From positions 3,116 to 67,115 of the forward strand of contig NZ_KI519432.1 of assembly GCF_000482465.1 (NCBI RefSeq): 64,000 nucleotides of DNA, given 5' to 3'. Within the stretch, counting starts at the first letter, position 1; every line of letters begins with the position of its first letter. This document shows, piece after piece, positions 51,922-60,899 of this stretch. The position numbers and the translations under genes are program-made. Under the pieces are notes generated by a model. The model saw only the letters and a program-made list of their open reading frames with translations. It did not search any database and had not been told where the DNA came from. This DNA is from Runella limosa DSM 17973. Lineage in GTDB: Bacteria > Bacteroidota > Bacteroidia > Cytophagales > Spirosomataceae.

Positions 51922-51929
51922 TACCTTTG
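51922..51929 (+). promoter_or_regulatory. Candidate -7 box (TACCTTTG) of hldD
   Basis: It matches TAnnTTTG. It lies 80 bases before the hldD start and close to the 13-bp inverted repeat. Confidence 0.45.
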
Positions 51930-52008
51930 TAGCGTTTTTTTTGAGTATTTTTACTGTTCCAACTAATTGACTACCCACTATTTAAACGCCTTATCATAAG
52001 CTATTTCT

Positions 52009-52974
52009 ATGATCATTGTCACTGGGGCTGCAGGCTTTATCGGAAGCTGTCTTATCAGCAAGCTAAACGAGGAAAATTTCAATTTTATCATCGCAGTTGA
52101 TGATTTCTCGAAAATTGAAAAAGCACAAAATTTAGAAGGGAAAAAAATTCAAGAACGAGTGGAGCGCTCTGCTTTTTTTGAATGGTTAGACCAAAATTAC
52201 TACGAAGTAGAGTTCATTTTCCACATCGGTGCCCGCACAGATACGACGGAGTTTGACCGTGATGTTTTGGAGGAGCTTAACGTTCGCTACTCACAGCAGA
52301 TTTGGCAAAAATGTATCGATTATCAAATCCCGTTGGTGTATGCGTCTTCGGCGGCTACCTACGGTTTAGGTGAGTTAGGCTACGACGACAACGAATCGCA
52401 AATCCCGCAGCTTAAACCGCTCAATCCTTACGGGGAATCCAAAAACGACTTTGACATTTGGGCGTTGCAACAAGAAAAGAAACCATTTTTCTGGGCAGGT
52501 TTGAAATTTTTCAACGTCTATGGCCCCAATGAATACCACAAAGGGCGGATGGCATCGGTGATATTCCACGCCTACAACCAAGTAAAAGCCTCGGGTAAAA
52601 TGCGTCTCTTCCGCTCACACCATCCCGATTTTAAAGATGGCGAGCAAATGCGCGATTTTGTTTATGTAAAAGACCTACTGGAAGTATGTTCGTTTTTGAT
52701 GCACCACCGTCGCAACTCAGGTATCTATAATCTTGGAAGTGGCAAGGCACGTACGTTTAAGGATTTGGCCATCAATACATTTACGTCGATGGGGTTAGAG
52801 CCAAATATCGACTTTGTGGATACACCCGCCGACATTCGCGACAAGTACCAGTACTTTACCCAAGCTAATATGAATAAATTGCGTTCGATTGGCTACACCA
52901 AACCTTTCCATACGTTGGAAGAAGGTGTGAAGGATTACGTTCAAAACTATTTGTCGAAAGAAGCATATTATTAA
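52009..52974 (+). CDS. hldD: ADP-glyceromanno-heptose 6-epimerase
   Basis: 321 aa. The Rossmann loop is TGAAGFIGSCLI at the N-terminus. The SDR triad region reads YASSAATYG and NPYGESK, and KFFNVYGPNEYHKGRMASV is characteristic of heptose epimerases (RfaD). The NADP-dependent enzyme converts ADP-D,D- to ADP-L,D-heptose for the lipopolysaccharide inner core. Together with lpxB nearby it marks an envelope-synthesis region, though on the opposite strand. Confidence 0.93.
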   Translation: MIIVTGAAGFIGSCLISKLNEENFNFIIAVDDFSKIEKAQNLEGKKIQERVERSAFFEWLDQNYYEVEFIFHIGARTDTTEFDRDVLEELNVRYSQQIWQKCIDYQIPLVYASSAATYGLGELGYDDNESQIPQLKPLNPYGESKNDFDIWALQQEKKPFFWAGLKFFNVYGPNEYHKGRMASVIFHAYNQVKASGKMRLFRSHHPDFKDGEQMRDFVYVKDLLEVCSFLMHHRRNSGIYNLGSGKARTFKDLAINTFTSMGLEPNIDFVDTPADIRDKYQYFTQANMNKLRSIGYTKPFHTLEEGVKDYVQNYLSKEAYY

Positions 52975-53008
52975 TCTTGAGGCAGGCTGTTTATCTCCCG
53001 TCTAAGCA

Positions 53009-53035
53009 AAAACCCCGACCTCAGGTCGGGGTTTT
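53009..53035. terminator. Bidirectional terminator
   Basis: AAAACCCCGACC and its perfect complement GGTCGGGGTTTT (12 bp) close a TCA loop, with T runs on both strands. It lies between convergent hldD and the MerR-type regulator gene. Confidence 0.9.
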
Positions 53036-53084
53036 GTCTTTTATGGCTTGTGTAAGAGGAAAGATGGCAATTGAACGGCTGTTG

Positions 53085-53957
53085 TTAGAGCAATTCAACA
53101 AGGTCTTCTAATTTGTTGATAATAGTGCAATTGGCTCCTACTTCAATGTCTTGACCAACTACTTGGTAGCCAGTAAGTAATATTTGAGCTTTGGGGAACT
53201 GCTGACAAAGTTTATGAACATAGGTCTGAACTTCGTCGTGGGCAGGGACGGAGGTGATGCTTGCAAAGACATAGTCTGGTTGATGAACATCATAGGCAAA
53301 AACGAGCTCATTAAACGGCAGCGTTTGCCCCAAATAAACAACCCGATGGTGATGCGCCCGAATGACGTAGCTGGTGAACAACAGGCTAATTTCGTGCAAC
53401 TCGCCTTCGGGTAAAAACAGTAAAAATTTCTTAGAATTGGGATGGTATTTTATTACTTGGCCATCGATGGCAACAATGACTTTTTGTCGAATCAAGTTGC
53501 TCATAAAATGTTCTTGTGCAGGCCCAATAGAACCTGTAAGCCATAGCGTACCAATGCGGGTCAAGAAAGGATAAATGATATTGAGCATAGTATTTTCAAA
53601 GCCATTTTGAAGAAAATTGGTGCTAATAATTTTTTCAAAACGATCTTCGTCCAAGTCAATCATCGCAATTGTGAGAGCGTGAATTTGGTCTGGATAGTTC
53701 AGTTTCTGATCAGAAATAGCCATAACTTCTTGGCTAATTTCGTCTAAAGAAAATTTCGCAATGTCCGAAATTTTGTACCCGTGATCTTTCAGCAAAGAAA
53801 TATTGAGGACCAATTTTAAGTCTTGGTCGTCATACATCCGAATATTGGTGTCAGTACGCTTTGGTTGAATAATATTATAGCGCTGCTCCCAAATGCGAAT
53901 TGTATGTGCCTTAATGCCAGAAAGTTGTTCTAAATCTCGTATGGAATAGTTACTCAT
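53085..53957 (-). CDS. MerR-type regulator with cobalamin-binding domain (CarH/LitR-like)
   Basis: 290 aa. Residues ~4-72 are a MerR winged helix (YSIRDLEQLSGIKAHTIRIW). Residues ~90-170 form the helical cobalamin cap, with WLTGSIGPAQEH giving the W-x9-EH motif of adenosylcobalamin photoreceptors. The C-terminal Rossmann-like part (~175-290) has LPEGELHEISLLF where the cobalt-ligand His is expected. These proteins repress carotenoid genes in the dark and release DNA on light. The adjacent gene upstream on the same strand is a carotenoid gene. An inverted repeat lies 40 bp before the start. Confidence 0.85.
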   Translation of the reverse strand: MSNYSIRDLEQLSGIKAHTIRIWEQRYNIIQPKRTDTNIRMYDDQDLKLVLNISLLKDHGYKISDIAKFSLDEISQEVMAISDQKLNYPDQIHALTIAMIDLDEDRFEKIISTNFLQNGFENTMLNIIYPFLTRIGTLWLTGSIGPAQEHFMSNLIRQKVIVAIDGQVIKYHPNSKKFLLFLPEGELHEISLLFTSYVIRAHHHRVVYLGQTLPFNELVFAYDVHQPDYVFASITSVPAHDEVQTYVHKLCQQFPKAQILLTGYQVVGQDIEVGANCTIINKLEDLVELL

Positions 53958-53996
53958 TTGGCTTTCACTTTAAATGTATCAAGCTTTTGGGTTTTA

Positions 53997-54026
53997 TTGT
54001 ATTAGCTTTCCCAAAAGCCAATACAA
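53997..54026 (-). promoter_or_regulatory. Inverted repeat upstream of the CarH-like gene
   Basis: TTGTATTAGCTTT and AAAAGCCAATACAA pair at 12 of 13 positions around CCC. Without a T tract it looks more like an operator than a terminator, possibly for autoregulation. Confidence 0.45.
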
Positions 54027-54076
54027 TTGCTCTTATTGTGGTAACTTTTTGTTTCCGAAAATGTTTTGACTTCTCT

Positions 54077-54748
54077 TTATCTAAATAAGTAAAGTAAGAT
54101 GTTGAGCCCAAAGAAAAACGAGCATTGAGCAAGGACGTACATGAATGCCACTGGATTTTCTTTGCGAAAATTAGCACGTTCAAAATACCAAAGCAAGCCT
54201 ACTGCGACAACAAACCAGGCGACGTAGTTTTGGAGAGGAATTGTGTTGTTTTCCCAATTCCAAAAGTCATACGTAATAGCGATGGGTTCAATCAGGAAGT
54301 CAAGTAAGACGACGCAGATAGCAGTAGCAATTATTCTGAGGGGAGGGCTAACTTCCCAATCGCTCATAAGAATACCCGCCGAATAAATGATTGCGAGCCA
54401 GTTAAGACCAATGGTCAAAGGAACACCAATTACTTTCCAGCCTAGTGTTTCACCGTACTGATAATGTCCAAAAATAAGGCCTGTGTGGATGCCCAGTGCT
54501 TCTACGCCAAATCCAATGAGATAGGTAACGATGCAATAAATCACAAAAGAACGGTTCCAATCTTGGTGAAAAATCATCATGATAAACAATGAAGTTACCA
54601 AGTGAAAAGGAACGAGTGCTTTGAAGAACTCCTCGGAATCCCTAAGGAACAAACCTGCCAATCCAGTAAGGTTCATAGCAGGTAGTATAATCCAGCAGGT
54701 GTATTCAAAGGTGGACGAGGCGCGTAGCGATGAGAAAAATGCTTTCAT
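54077..54748 (-). CDS. Carotenoid biosynthesis membrane protein (CruF-like hydratase family)
   Basis: 223 aa with about seven membrane helices. The segment VEALGIHTGLIFGHYQYGETLG, then PLTIGLNWLAIIYSAG and DFLIEPIAITYDFWNWE, matches the PF04240 family that includes gamma-carotene 1,2-hydratase (CruF) and related carotenoid hydratases. This chemistry is used to make the hydroxylated carotenoids common in pigmented Cytophagales. It lies directly upstream of the CarH-like gene, supporting light-dependent control. Confidence 0.8.
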   Translation of the reverse strand: MKAFFSSLRASSTFEYTCWIILPAMNLTGLAGLFLRDSEEFFKALVPFHLVTSLFIMMIFHQDWNRSFVIYCIVTYLIGFGVEALGIHTGLIFGHYQYGETLGWKVIGVPLTIGLNWLAIIYSAGILMSDWEVSPPLRIIATAICVVLLDFLIEPIAITYDFWNWENNTIPLQNYVAWFVVAVGLLWYFERANFRKENPVAFMYVLAQCSFFFGLNILLYLFR

Positions 54749-54804
54749 AAGTAGTACTTATCTAACAAAAACTCGGAGAAAAGGTTTTTTGAATCGATAA
54801 ACAC

Positions 54805-54837
54805 AAAAAATCCCAACGCTTTGCATTGGGATTTTTT
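54805..54837 (-). terminator. Terminator downstream of tRNA-His
   Basis: AAAAAATCCCAA and TTGGGATTTTTT are perfect 12-bp arms around a 9-base loop, with T runs on both strands. It starts three bases beyond the tRNA 3' end. Confidence 0.88.
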
Positions 54838-54839
54838 AG

Positions 54840-54914
<75 letters not shown>

Positions 54915-54980
54915 GTGTTTTGGGAGTGCAAAGATAAGCACACCTTTTTAAATTTTCCAAGTCTTAGCGCATTTTTTTCG

Positions 54981-54988
54981 TAGATTTG
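54981..54988 (+). promoter_or_regulatory. Candidate -7 box (TAGATTTG) of the YqeY-like gene
   Basis: It matches TAnnTTTG 29 bases before the start codon at 55018. Confidence 0.45.
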
Positions 54989-55017
54989 CAACATAATTTT
55001 GTAAACTATTTTAAATC

Positions 55018-55470
55018 ATGACGCTGAAGAAACGCATAGACGAGGACATCAAGCAGGCCATGCGCGATAAAAATCAGGATACACTCCGCGCATTACGTGC
55101 CATTAAGTCGTTGATTCTCTTGGAAGAAACGAAAGAAGGAGCAAGTGGAGATTTGAGCGCTGACGATGAACTGAAGCTGTTGACCAAAGCCGCCAAACAA
55201 CGTCGTGATTCGGCCTCTATTTATGAACAACAAAATCGTCCCGATTTGTTGGAAAAGGAAGTAGCCGAAATCGCGGTCATTGAAAAATATTTGCCAAAAC
55301 AACTTTCAGAGGAAGAAGTAAAGGCCAAACTCGTAGAGATTATCGAGCGGGTAGGGGCTAAATCGCCTGCTGAAATAGGTAAAATAATGGGCGTTGCCAT
55401 GAAAGAATTGGCAGGCCAAACAGACGGTAAAGTGGTACAAACACTGGCGAAAAGCTTGCTCGTGGGATGA
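55018..55470 (+). CDS. GatB/YqeY domain protein
   Basis: 150 aa: the full length of stand-alone YqeY proteins. RIDEDIKQAMRDKNQDTLRALRAIKS is the family start, and EVAEIAVIEKYLPKQLSEEE separates the two helical lobes. It resembles the tRNA-binding tail of GatB, but its cellular role is uncertain. Its stop overlaps the CvpA gene start by four bases (ATGA). Confidence 0.92.
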   Translation: MTLKKRIDEDIKQAMRDKNQDTLRALRAIKSLILLEETKEGASGDLSADDELKLLTKAAKQRRDSASIYEQQNRPDLLEKEVAEIAVIEKYLPKQLSEEEVKAKLVEIIERVGAKSPAEIGKIMGVAMKELAGQTDGKVVQTLAKSLLVG

Positions 55471-55991
55471 ACACCCTAGATTTGCTCATTATTATCCCAC
55501 TCGCTTGGGGAGCATTTAATGGTTATCGCAAAGGGCTACTCGTCGAAGTTGTCGGTGTAGCAGCCTTTGTGATAGCCATGATTGTGGGTTTTAAATTTCT
55601 TCGTTTTGGTACCGATTTGCTGGCACCTTATCTGACGGTAGAGCTTACGCGTAAGTTTTTGCCATTTATTGGCTTTTCAGTCATTTTCTTCCCGACCATC
55701 TTCATGGTCAACCGCATTGGGTATTCTTTACGCTCCATGCTTCGTTATACCATCTTGGGCACGCTCGATAACCTCGCAGGGGCTGCTGTTGGTATATTTA
55801 CGTGGGTGTTTGGTATCAGTGTTTTCTTTTGGTTGCTTAGTACGATTGGGGTAGCAATGCCGCCCAAATACCGCAACGAAAGTTTTTTATACGAATATAC
55901 CGTCCCCATTGCGCCCAAAATTATCAGTGTCATCTCTGATTGGATACCCGTAGGTGGTAACCTCATTCGTGAGTGGGGAAGAGGAGAGTAA
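55467..55991 (+). CDS. CvpA family membrane protein
   Basis: 174 aa with four membrane helices. The N-terminal LDLLIIIPLAWGAFNGYRKGLLVEV is typical of CvpA, a family linked to colicin V production and envelope stress resistance. It is translationally coupled to the YqeY-like gene. A GAATGTCGA repeat begins four bases past its stop. Confidence 0.85.
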   Translation: MNTLDLLIIIPLAWGAFNGYRKGLLVEVVGVAAFVIAMIVGFKFLRFGTDLLAPYLTVELTRKFLPFIGFSVIFFPTIFMVNRIGYSLRSMLRYTILGTLDNLAGAAVGIFTWVFGISVFFWLLSTIGVAMPPKYRNESFLYEYTVPIAPKIISVISDWIPVGGNLIREWGRGE

Positions 55992-55994
55992 AGG

Positions 55995-56103
55995 GAATGT
56001 CGAGGGTCGAATTTACAGTGTCGAGTGCAGAATGTCGAATAGGAATGCCACATTCTGCGCTCGACACTAAAACTCGACATTCTGCACTCTACCCTCGACA
56101 TTC
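55995..56103. repeat. GAATGTCGA-family inverted repeat, locus 4
   Basis: Forward words (GAATGTCGAGGGTCGAAT, then GCAGAATGTCGAAT) face reverse copies (CACATTCTGCGCTCGACA, then CTCGACATTC), forming an imperfect ~109-bp inverted repeat. It fills the space between two convergent genes to within four bases of each stop, so it probably acts as a two-way transcription end. Confidence 0.75.
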
Positions 56104-56105
56104 TT

Positions 56106-56897
56106 TTACCTCATTCTCTGAATACTTTCGGACAAAACTTCGTAAATGCCTTGCCACGCAGGGTAGCGTTCGAGGTAGTCGAGGTGCGTTTCGATGGTTT
56201 GGTGGTCGCCACGGCGTGCTGGCCCCGTTTGGACGAGCGCAGGGTCGGGGCTTTGGAGTGCCTTGCGGAGTGTTTCGCGAATGAGGGGTTTGAGTAAGTC
56301 AAACTCCAAGTGCTCGGCATCCAAAATTCGTTTGGAAATGGCTAACAAATGATTGCTGAAATTGCAGGCAAAAACCGCCCCAATGTGCATCAATCGCCGT
56401 TCCTCGGAAGTCATGAGGTAAACAACGTTGCTGATGCCTTGGGCCAATTGAATCAGCATTTTTTCCGTAACGGCGTCTGACGATTCGATGCAAAATGGTA
56501 CATCAACTAGCGATAGTTCGACGTCTTTGCTGAACGTTTGGAGGGGATATAAAACGCCCGTTTTGGCAGGAATGTCGCTATAAATGTCAATAAGCTGCCG
56601 AAATTCTGCCAATGATTTTGTGCCTGAAGTGTGAACCACCGTACAGTTTTCGGGAAGCACCAACCGCGAAACCACATCGGTAAGGGCATCGTCGGCAACG
56701 GCCAAAATGAGCAATTCGGCAGCGCTTTCGGCAAAGTCAAGGTCGGGGGCGATGTGGGTATCGTATAGTTTATTGACAAGCCGACGAGCGTTTCGGGCAT
56801 CGCGACTGTATATTTCGACAATATGGTGGCCTGCGTTTTCGAGGGCTTGGGCTAGGTGCCAAGCCACGTTTCCTGCTCCTACAAAAGAAATGCGCAT
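56106..56897 (-). CDS. Rossmann-fold protein with DUF2520 domain
   Basis: 263 aa from MRISFVGAGNVAWHLA; the longer frame adds 46 codons read from the intergenic region. The N-terminal Rossmann domain (GAGNVAWHLAQALENAGH) resembles F420/NADP oxidoreductases. The C-terminal helical half (RLMHIGAVFACNFSNHLLAIS) is DUF2520. The reaction is unknown; the fold suggests an NAD(P)-dependent dehydrogenase. Confidence 0.85.
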   Translation of the reverse strand: MRISFVGAGNVAWHLAQALENAGHHIVEIYSRDARNARRLVNKLYDTHIAPDLDFAESAAELLILAVADDALTDVVSRLVLPENCTVVHTSGTKSLAEFRQLIDIYSDIPAKTGVLYPLQTFSKDVELSLVDVPFCIESSDAVTEKMLIQLAQGISNVVYLMTSEERRLMHIGAVFACNFSNHLLAISKRILDAEHLEFDLLKPLIRETLRKALQSPDPALVQTGPARRGDHQTIETHLDYLERYPAWQGIYEVLSESIQRMR

Positions 56898-57015
56898 AGT
56901 TGAACAAGTCAGATTGAGGGTCAAATATAAAAAAATAACCCGTCGGCTGGTGAGCACGACGGGCGATGAAAGCGGGCTAGTTGAACGTTTGGTAATAAAA
57001 AATCGCTTTGGTGGC

Positions 57016-58719
57016 CTAGAGGGCTTTTTTCCCAAACTGATACATGACCTTAAATCGAATACCTAAGTTGCGGTTTTCGGTGAGGTACGACGGTTTTTGT
57101 AAATAAGGGGCAATATAAGTTTCTGCTTGGACAACAAGGTGTCTCCATTGCTTTTCAACACCCGCCGCCGCAATAAGGTCGTTTGACAGCGTAGGTTTAA
57201 GCACAAAATCTCCCCGTTTTTGGGTCAATTCCCCGTTACGTTCGCGGGTGTAATAGCTAAATGACTGACAAGCAGATAAATTGAGATTGGTACCTCCCGA
57301 TAATAAGAAAGCAAAACCGTCATTCATCGGCCAACGATACGTCAAGCTCACGGGTAGCTGCCACAAAGTGGCACTGGTGGCGATATTGAACGCTTGAGGC
57401 GGAGCCATTGGCGGCTGAATGGGGTTTTTTTTGTTCCAATCTTTAAAATCGCGCTGCGTTTTTTCTTTAAAAATATCTTCAGTATAGTATTGGGGGCCTA
57501 TGATAAAAGCACGTGCTAGACCCACGTTTATACTCCAAAACTTGCCCAGAAGCAAGCTTGTGTTGGCCGTATAGGTGGTTGAGCCATTACTAATATTTAA
57601 GCCAGCCCCCATTCTGAATTTCATATTTTTAAACGAAATTGAAGGGGGAGGGGGAGCGGCCGCTGAAGCCGCAGTGGTAGCTGCCGAAGCTGAGGTCGCT
57701 GAATTGGAAGGATTTGATAACTTCGTATAGGCATACCGCTCTACCTTGGCTTCTGCGGGGGGGATGCCCGCTAATTCTTCGATTTCGGTATGAGGTTCTA
57801 GCAAGGCGATTGCCTCGGGCTCATTCTCCAAAATCACCCCTTCGGTTGTCATTCGCTGGGCTTCTCCAGTAAGGGTTTTTGTTGTTTCGTAAGCCTCTGG
57901 TTGTGAAGTATTTTTGAGGGTTGATTTTTGCCAAATCGACGAGCTGTTTTTTTGCGAAACAGACGCTTGTGAAGCAACTTGATGGGGGTTGCTGCCTCGC
58001 AGATTGTTCTTCGACATCGCGTTGCCTCGTTTGTTGTCACGACTATTGTTTGTCTCGCTTTCACGAATTGGTCGGGTTGTATTAGCCGTGGACGTTGGTT
58101 TTGTACTCAGCTCATTTTCTCGTGGGCGAGCAGCGCCTTTCTCAGTGCCATTTTTGTCAATAACATTGTTTTCTGCTTCTTCTGGCACGTCGTTGGAGGC
58201 ATTCGCTTCTTTAGGCGTATGTTCAAATGCGTTGCTGATACGTTCGTTAGGACTTTGACGAATAATCTTGCCAACATTTTTGAGGCGTTCGGCCACGGCG
58301 GGCTCTTGGCCTATTGTTTCGTCGGGGCTTTCGTCATTTAAAGAAGGTACAGATGAATCATAGGTATTGAGTTTAGAAGATTTTACTTCGATGTATTTGG
58401 TAATATAAACAGTATCTACGCGGGTAGTCACTCGAACGGGAGCGTCTTTTTGCTTGGCAATATTTGCTTTAAGCTCGACTACTTCTTGGTCCAGTTTTTT
58501 GTTGGTTCGATACTGATAGACATTGGCAAATACCATCATGGCCGCCGCTACACTAGCAGCAGTGTACCATGCAGTGCGCGCACTAAAGCGTTGGAAAAAG
58601 GGCTGTGAAGTATGGGTTGCTTGGTAAGCGGCAAACTTCGACCAGTCGTCTTCTTGAAAACTGGGCTGAATCCCTTCCAACTTTTGGCGTATAGCTTCGT
58701 CAAATTTATCGGGTTTCAT
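57016..58719 (-). CDS. ECF-associated membrane protein with C-terminal outer-membrane barrel
   Basis: 567 aa. Residues 1-47 are a short cytoplasmic, acidic/aromatic segment (FQEDDWSKFAAYQ) like sigma-factor-associated proteins. One membrane helix (~49-66) is followed by a coiled coil (~72-90), then a long polar Ser/Asn/Glu-rich stretch (~125-360). A beta-barrel-like C-terminus (~365-567, alternating aromatics) ends MYQFGKKAL. It lies 80 bp downstream of the ECF sigma gene on the same strand. This suggests an anti-sigma-like sensor reaching from inner to outer membrane; topology is inference. Confidence 0.65.
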   Translation of the reverse strand: MKPDKFDEAIRQKLEGIQPSFQEDDWSKFAAYQATHTSQPFFQRFSARTAWYTAASVAAAMMVFANVYQYRTNKKLDQEVVELKANIAKQKDAPVRVTTRVDTVYITKYIEVKSSKLNTYDSSVPSLNDESPDETIGQEPAVAERLKNVGKIIRQSPNERISNAFEHTPKEANASNDVPEEAENNVIDKNGTEKGAARPRENELSTKPTSTANTTRPIRESETNNSRDNKRGNAMSKNNLRGSNPHQVASQASVSQKNSSSIWQKSTLKNTSQPEAYETTKTLTGEAQRMTTEGVILENEPEAIALLEPHTEIEELAGIPPAEAKVERYAYTKLSNPSNSATSASAATTAASAAAPPPPSISFKNMKFRMGAGLNISNGSTTYTANTSLLLGKFWSINVGLARAFIIGPQYYTEDIFKEKTQRDFKDWNKKNPIQPPMAPPQAFNIATSATLWQLPVSLTYRWPMNDGFAFLLSGGTNLNLSACQSFSYYTRERNGELTQKRGDFVLKPTLSNDLIAAAGVEKQWRHLVVQAETYIAPYLQKPSYLTENRNLGIRFKVMYQFGKKAL

Positions 58720-58799
58720 TGTTGTTGGTAGCGTGTTGTCACACTTAGTTTATTGTTTTTTGGCTGAAAATCGCCGTTTAATTCAGTAATTTGGGGTAC

Positions 58800-59396
58800 T
58801 CACTTAAACTTCTGTTCTACTTTCCCCTCGCTAAAAAGCGGGTATGATTGCTTGATTAACTCTTGCAAACGGGTACGGGCTCGTGAAAAATGTGAGCGTA
58901 CGGTGGCTTCATTAAAATTGAGCACATCTGCAATCTCACGAAGCTGATAGCCGTCCACCACGTGCATCGTAAAGACAGTACGATAAATCGGTTTCAACTG
59001 TTGCACCAAAGCCAAAATCTCCTCGGCAGATATTTGGTCAATGACCGATTCATCGTTTGATGGCTCGTTAATATTATCTAGCCCAATCTCGCCATGAAAT
59101 TTTTGATGCTTTCGGTAATAGCTAATCGCGGTGTTGACCACAATCGTCCGCAACCAAGCCTTGAAAGGCTGGGTGAGGTCGTAGCGGTCGATGTGCTGGA
59201 AGACTTTTAAGAAACTTTCGTTCAAAATTTCTTCGGCTTCTTCCATCGACGACGAATACCGCAAGCTGATTCCCTTGGCATAACCGAAAAATTGCTGAAA
59301 AAGCACCCTCTGCGCGCGGCTATCGTTGCTCCGACACGCTTGGATGACTTCCTCCAGGTCATCTTCGGTAAAGTTGATTTTTTTTCGAAAAAACAA
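58800..59396 (-). CDS. ECF-type RNA polymerase sigma factor
   Basis: 198 aa. Region 2 (~28-95) has ISLRYSSSMEEAEEILNESFLKVF and FKAWLRTIVVNTAISYYRK. Region 4 (~130-182) has LKPIYRTVFTMHVVDGYQLREIA and the recognition helix NEATVRSHFSRARTRLQ. It directs transcription of a stress or envelope regulon and is probably controlled by the next gene on the strand. Confidence 0.92.
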   Translation of the reverse strand: MFFRKKINFTEDDLEEVIQACRSNDSRAQRVLFQQFFGYAKGISLRYSSSMEEAEEILNESFLKVFQHIDRYDLTQPFKAWLRTIVVNTAISYYRKHQKFHGEIGLDNINEPSNDESVIDQISAEEILALVQQLKPIYRTVFTMHVVDGYQLREIADVLNFNEATVRSHFSRARTRLQELIKQSYPLFSEGKVEQKFK

Positions 59397-59611
59397 GGTA
59401 GTAACGGATTTGGATGGTTGTTAGCGGCTTCAATATCTGCCTGATACATACACGCCTGTACGCTATTATGTGGCCTAGTGTTGCAACAAATTACACTTTT
59501 TTTTTCTTAAAAAAATTTAAAACTTTTTTGCCACGCCCTGCAAAAACCCTACGTAATGGCTACTGAAATCAATTTCCAATTATCAATTTTTCAACTTAAC
59601 AAAAACAAACC

Positions 59612-60262
59612 ATGAAAAAGACCTTGTTTTTAGTGTTCGCGTTAGTAGGACTATTTTTGGTGAGCTGCAACCGTGAAGACATCAATGCCAATTCGACAAC
59701 GGAAGATTTGACAGAAGTAGTGCAGCTTTCGGCAGCTCGCGCTGCGGCCACAACCGACACTGTAACCAAACAAAAGTGTAAAGGCAAACTAACCGAAATC
59801 GAAGAAGCAGATTTGCCAGCAGCCGTGAGTTCTTACATTACCACTAACTACGCGGGAGCGGAAATCCAGTTTGCAGGAAAAGACGCAGCAGGACAAATTG
59901 TGGTAGGGCTGAAACTCGCTGACGGAACGCACACTGGCGTACTTTTTAACGCAGATGGTACTTTCAACAAAGTGCTTGAAAAGTATGGTAAAAAAGCAAA
60001 GTTGACAAGTGTAGAAATTGCTAGTCTTCCAGCGGCCATTACGACCTACATCGCGTCGAACTACGCCACCTATACTGCCGTGAAAGCAGGAACAAATGAC
60101 GCAGGGGATTTCTTTGTTGTGGTTGAACTTACATCGGGCACCGACGAAGAGAAAAAAGCATCCCGTAAAGTAGTACAGTTTACGGCAGCAGGTACGTTTA
60201 CGCAAGAAACAACGCCTCCAGCGCACCCACAACGCGGTAAAAAAGGAAAAAAAGGCCGCTAG
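59612..60262 (+). CDS. PepSY-like (BLIP-like) repeat lipoprotein
   Basis: 216 aa. Lipoprotein signal (GLFLVSC, Cys ~19). Two similar ~70-residue units follow: EIEEADLPAAVSSYITTNYAG with GVLFNADGTFNKV, and SVEIASLPAAITTYIASNYAT with VVQFTAAGTFTQE. These match PepSY-like/beta-lactamase-inhibitor-like domains of Bacteroidota. The tail is Lys/Gly-rich (RGKKGKKGR). It is divergent from the sigma factor gene, with a strong terminator after it. Confidence 0.8.
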   Translation: MKKTLFLVFALVGLFLVSCNREDINANSTTEDLTEVVQLSAARAAATTDTVTKQKCKGKLTEIEEADLPAAVSSYITTNYAGAEIQFAGKDAAGQIVVGLKLADGTHTGVLFNADGTFNKVLEKYGKKAKLTSVEIASLPAAITTYIASNYATYTAVKAGTNDAGDFFVVVELTSGTDEEKKASRKVVQFTAAGTFTQETTPPAHPQRGKKGKKGR

Positions 60263-60275
60263 TTTAGCTCTTTCG

Positions 60276-60308
60276 CAACCCAAGCCACAAGCTTGGGTTG
60301 TTTTTCTT
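60276..60308 (+). terminator. Intrinsic terminator of the PepSY-like lipoprotein gene
   Basis: CAACCCAAGC pairs perfectly with GCTTGGGTTG around CACAA and is followed by TTTTTCTT. Confidence 0.9.
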
Positions 60309-60356
60309 AATAATGTCTAGTTAGAAGTACACACCTATTACACACACCTGAAGTTT

Positions 60357-60848
60357 ATGAAAAGATTCTCAAACCTCTTCTTAGGAAGCATTTTCGCACT
60401 ATTGAGTGCTGCTATGTTGTTCAGTTGTTCTAAAACAACCGTCGAACCTGATCCTGCCGACCAAGTAATTGGGTCGTACAACGGGACTACCTACACTGAG
60501 TCAATCAATGGCGTAGCCCAGAGCATTGACTTAACCAATACAAGTATCAAAGAAAATATAACGATTGAGATGTCGGTGGCCAAAAAATCGGCCAACATCG
60601 TCAATATTGTCTTGAAAATTTCGCAACGCGATAGCACAGGTACCATGCAATCTTATACCGAAACCTACGATTCTATCGAGCTCAAAGCCTTAGGCAGCGG
60701 GTCATTTGATATGTTATCGGTCGGTGAAACTATTGGGCAGATTGGCAATGGAGCCATAAAACTCCAAGAAACTTATACTGATACCGATGCCACAACGGGG
60801 GTTTCTGCCCAAGTGACGGTGACCATCGCGGCTGCCAAAGCAGTTTAA
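60357..60848 (+). CDS. Small lipoprotein, function unknown
   Basis: 163 aa. Lipoprotein signal ending SAAMLFSC (Cys ~24). The rest is a beta-rich, lipocalin-like pattern beginning VIGSYNGTTYTESING, a common start of Bacteroidota calycin-type lipoproteins. No binding residues can be assigned. It has its own unit between two hairpins. Confidence 0.65.
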   Translation: MKRFSNLFLGSIFALLSAAMLFSCSKTTVEPDPADQVIGSYNGTTYTESINGVAQSIDLTNTSIKENITIEMSVAKKSANIVNIVLKISQRDSTGTMQSYTETYDSIELKALGSGSFDMLSVGETIGQIGNGAIKLQETYTDTDATTGVSAQVTVTIAAAKAV

Positions 60849-60899
60849 ACCGTCGTCAGATTTTGACGATATATCTACACATAGAAAATTAATGCCACG

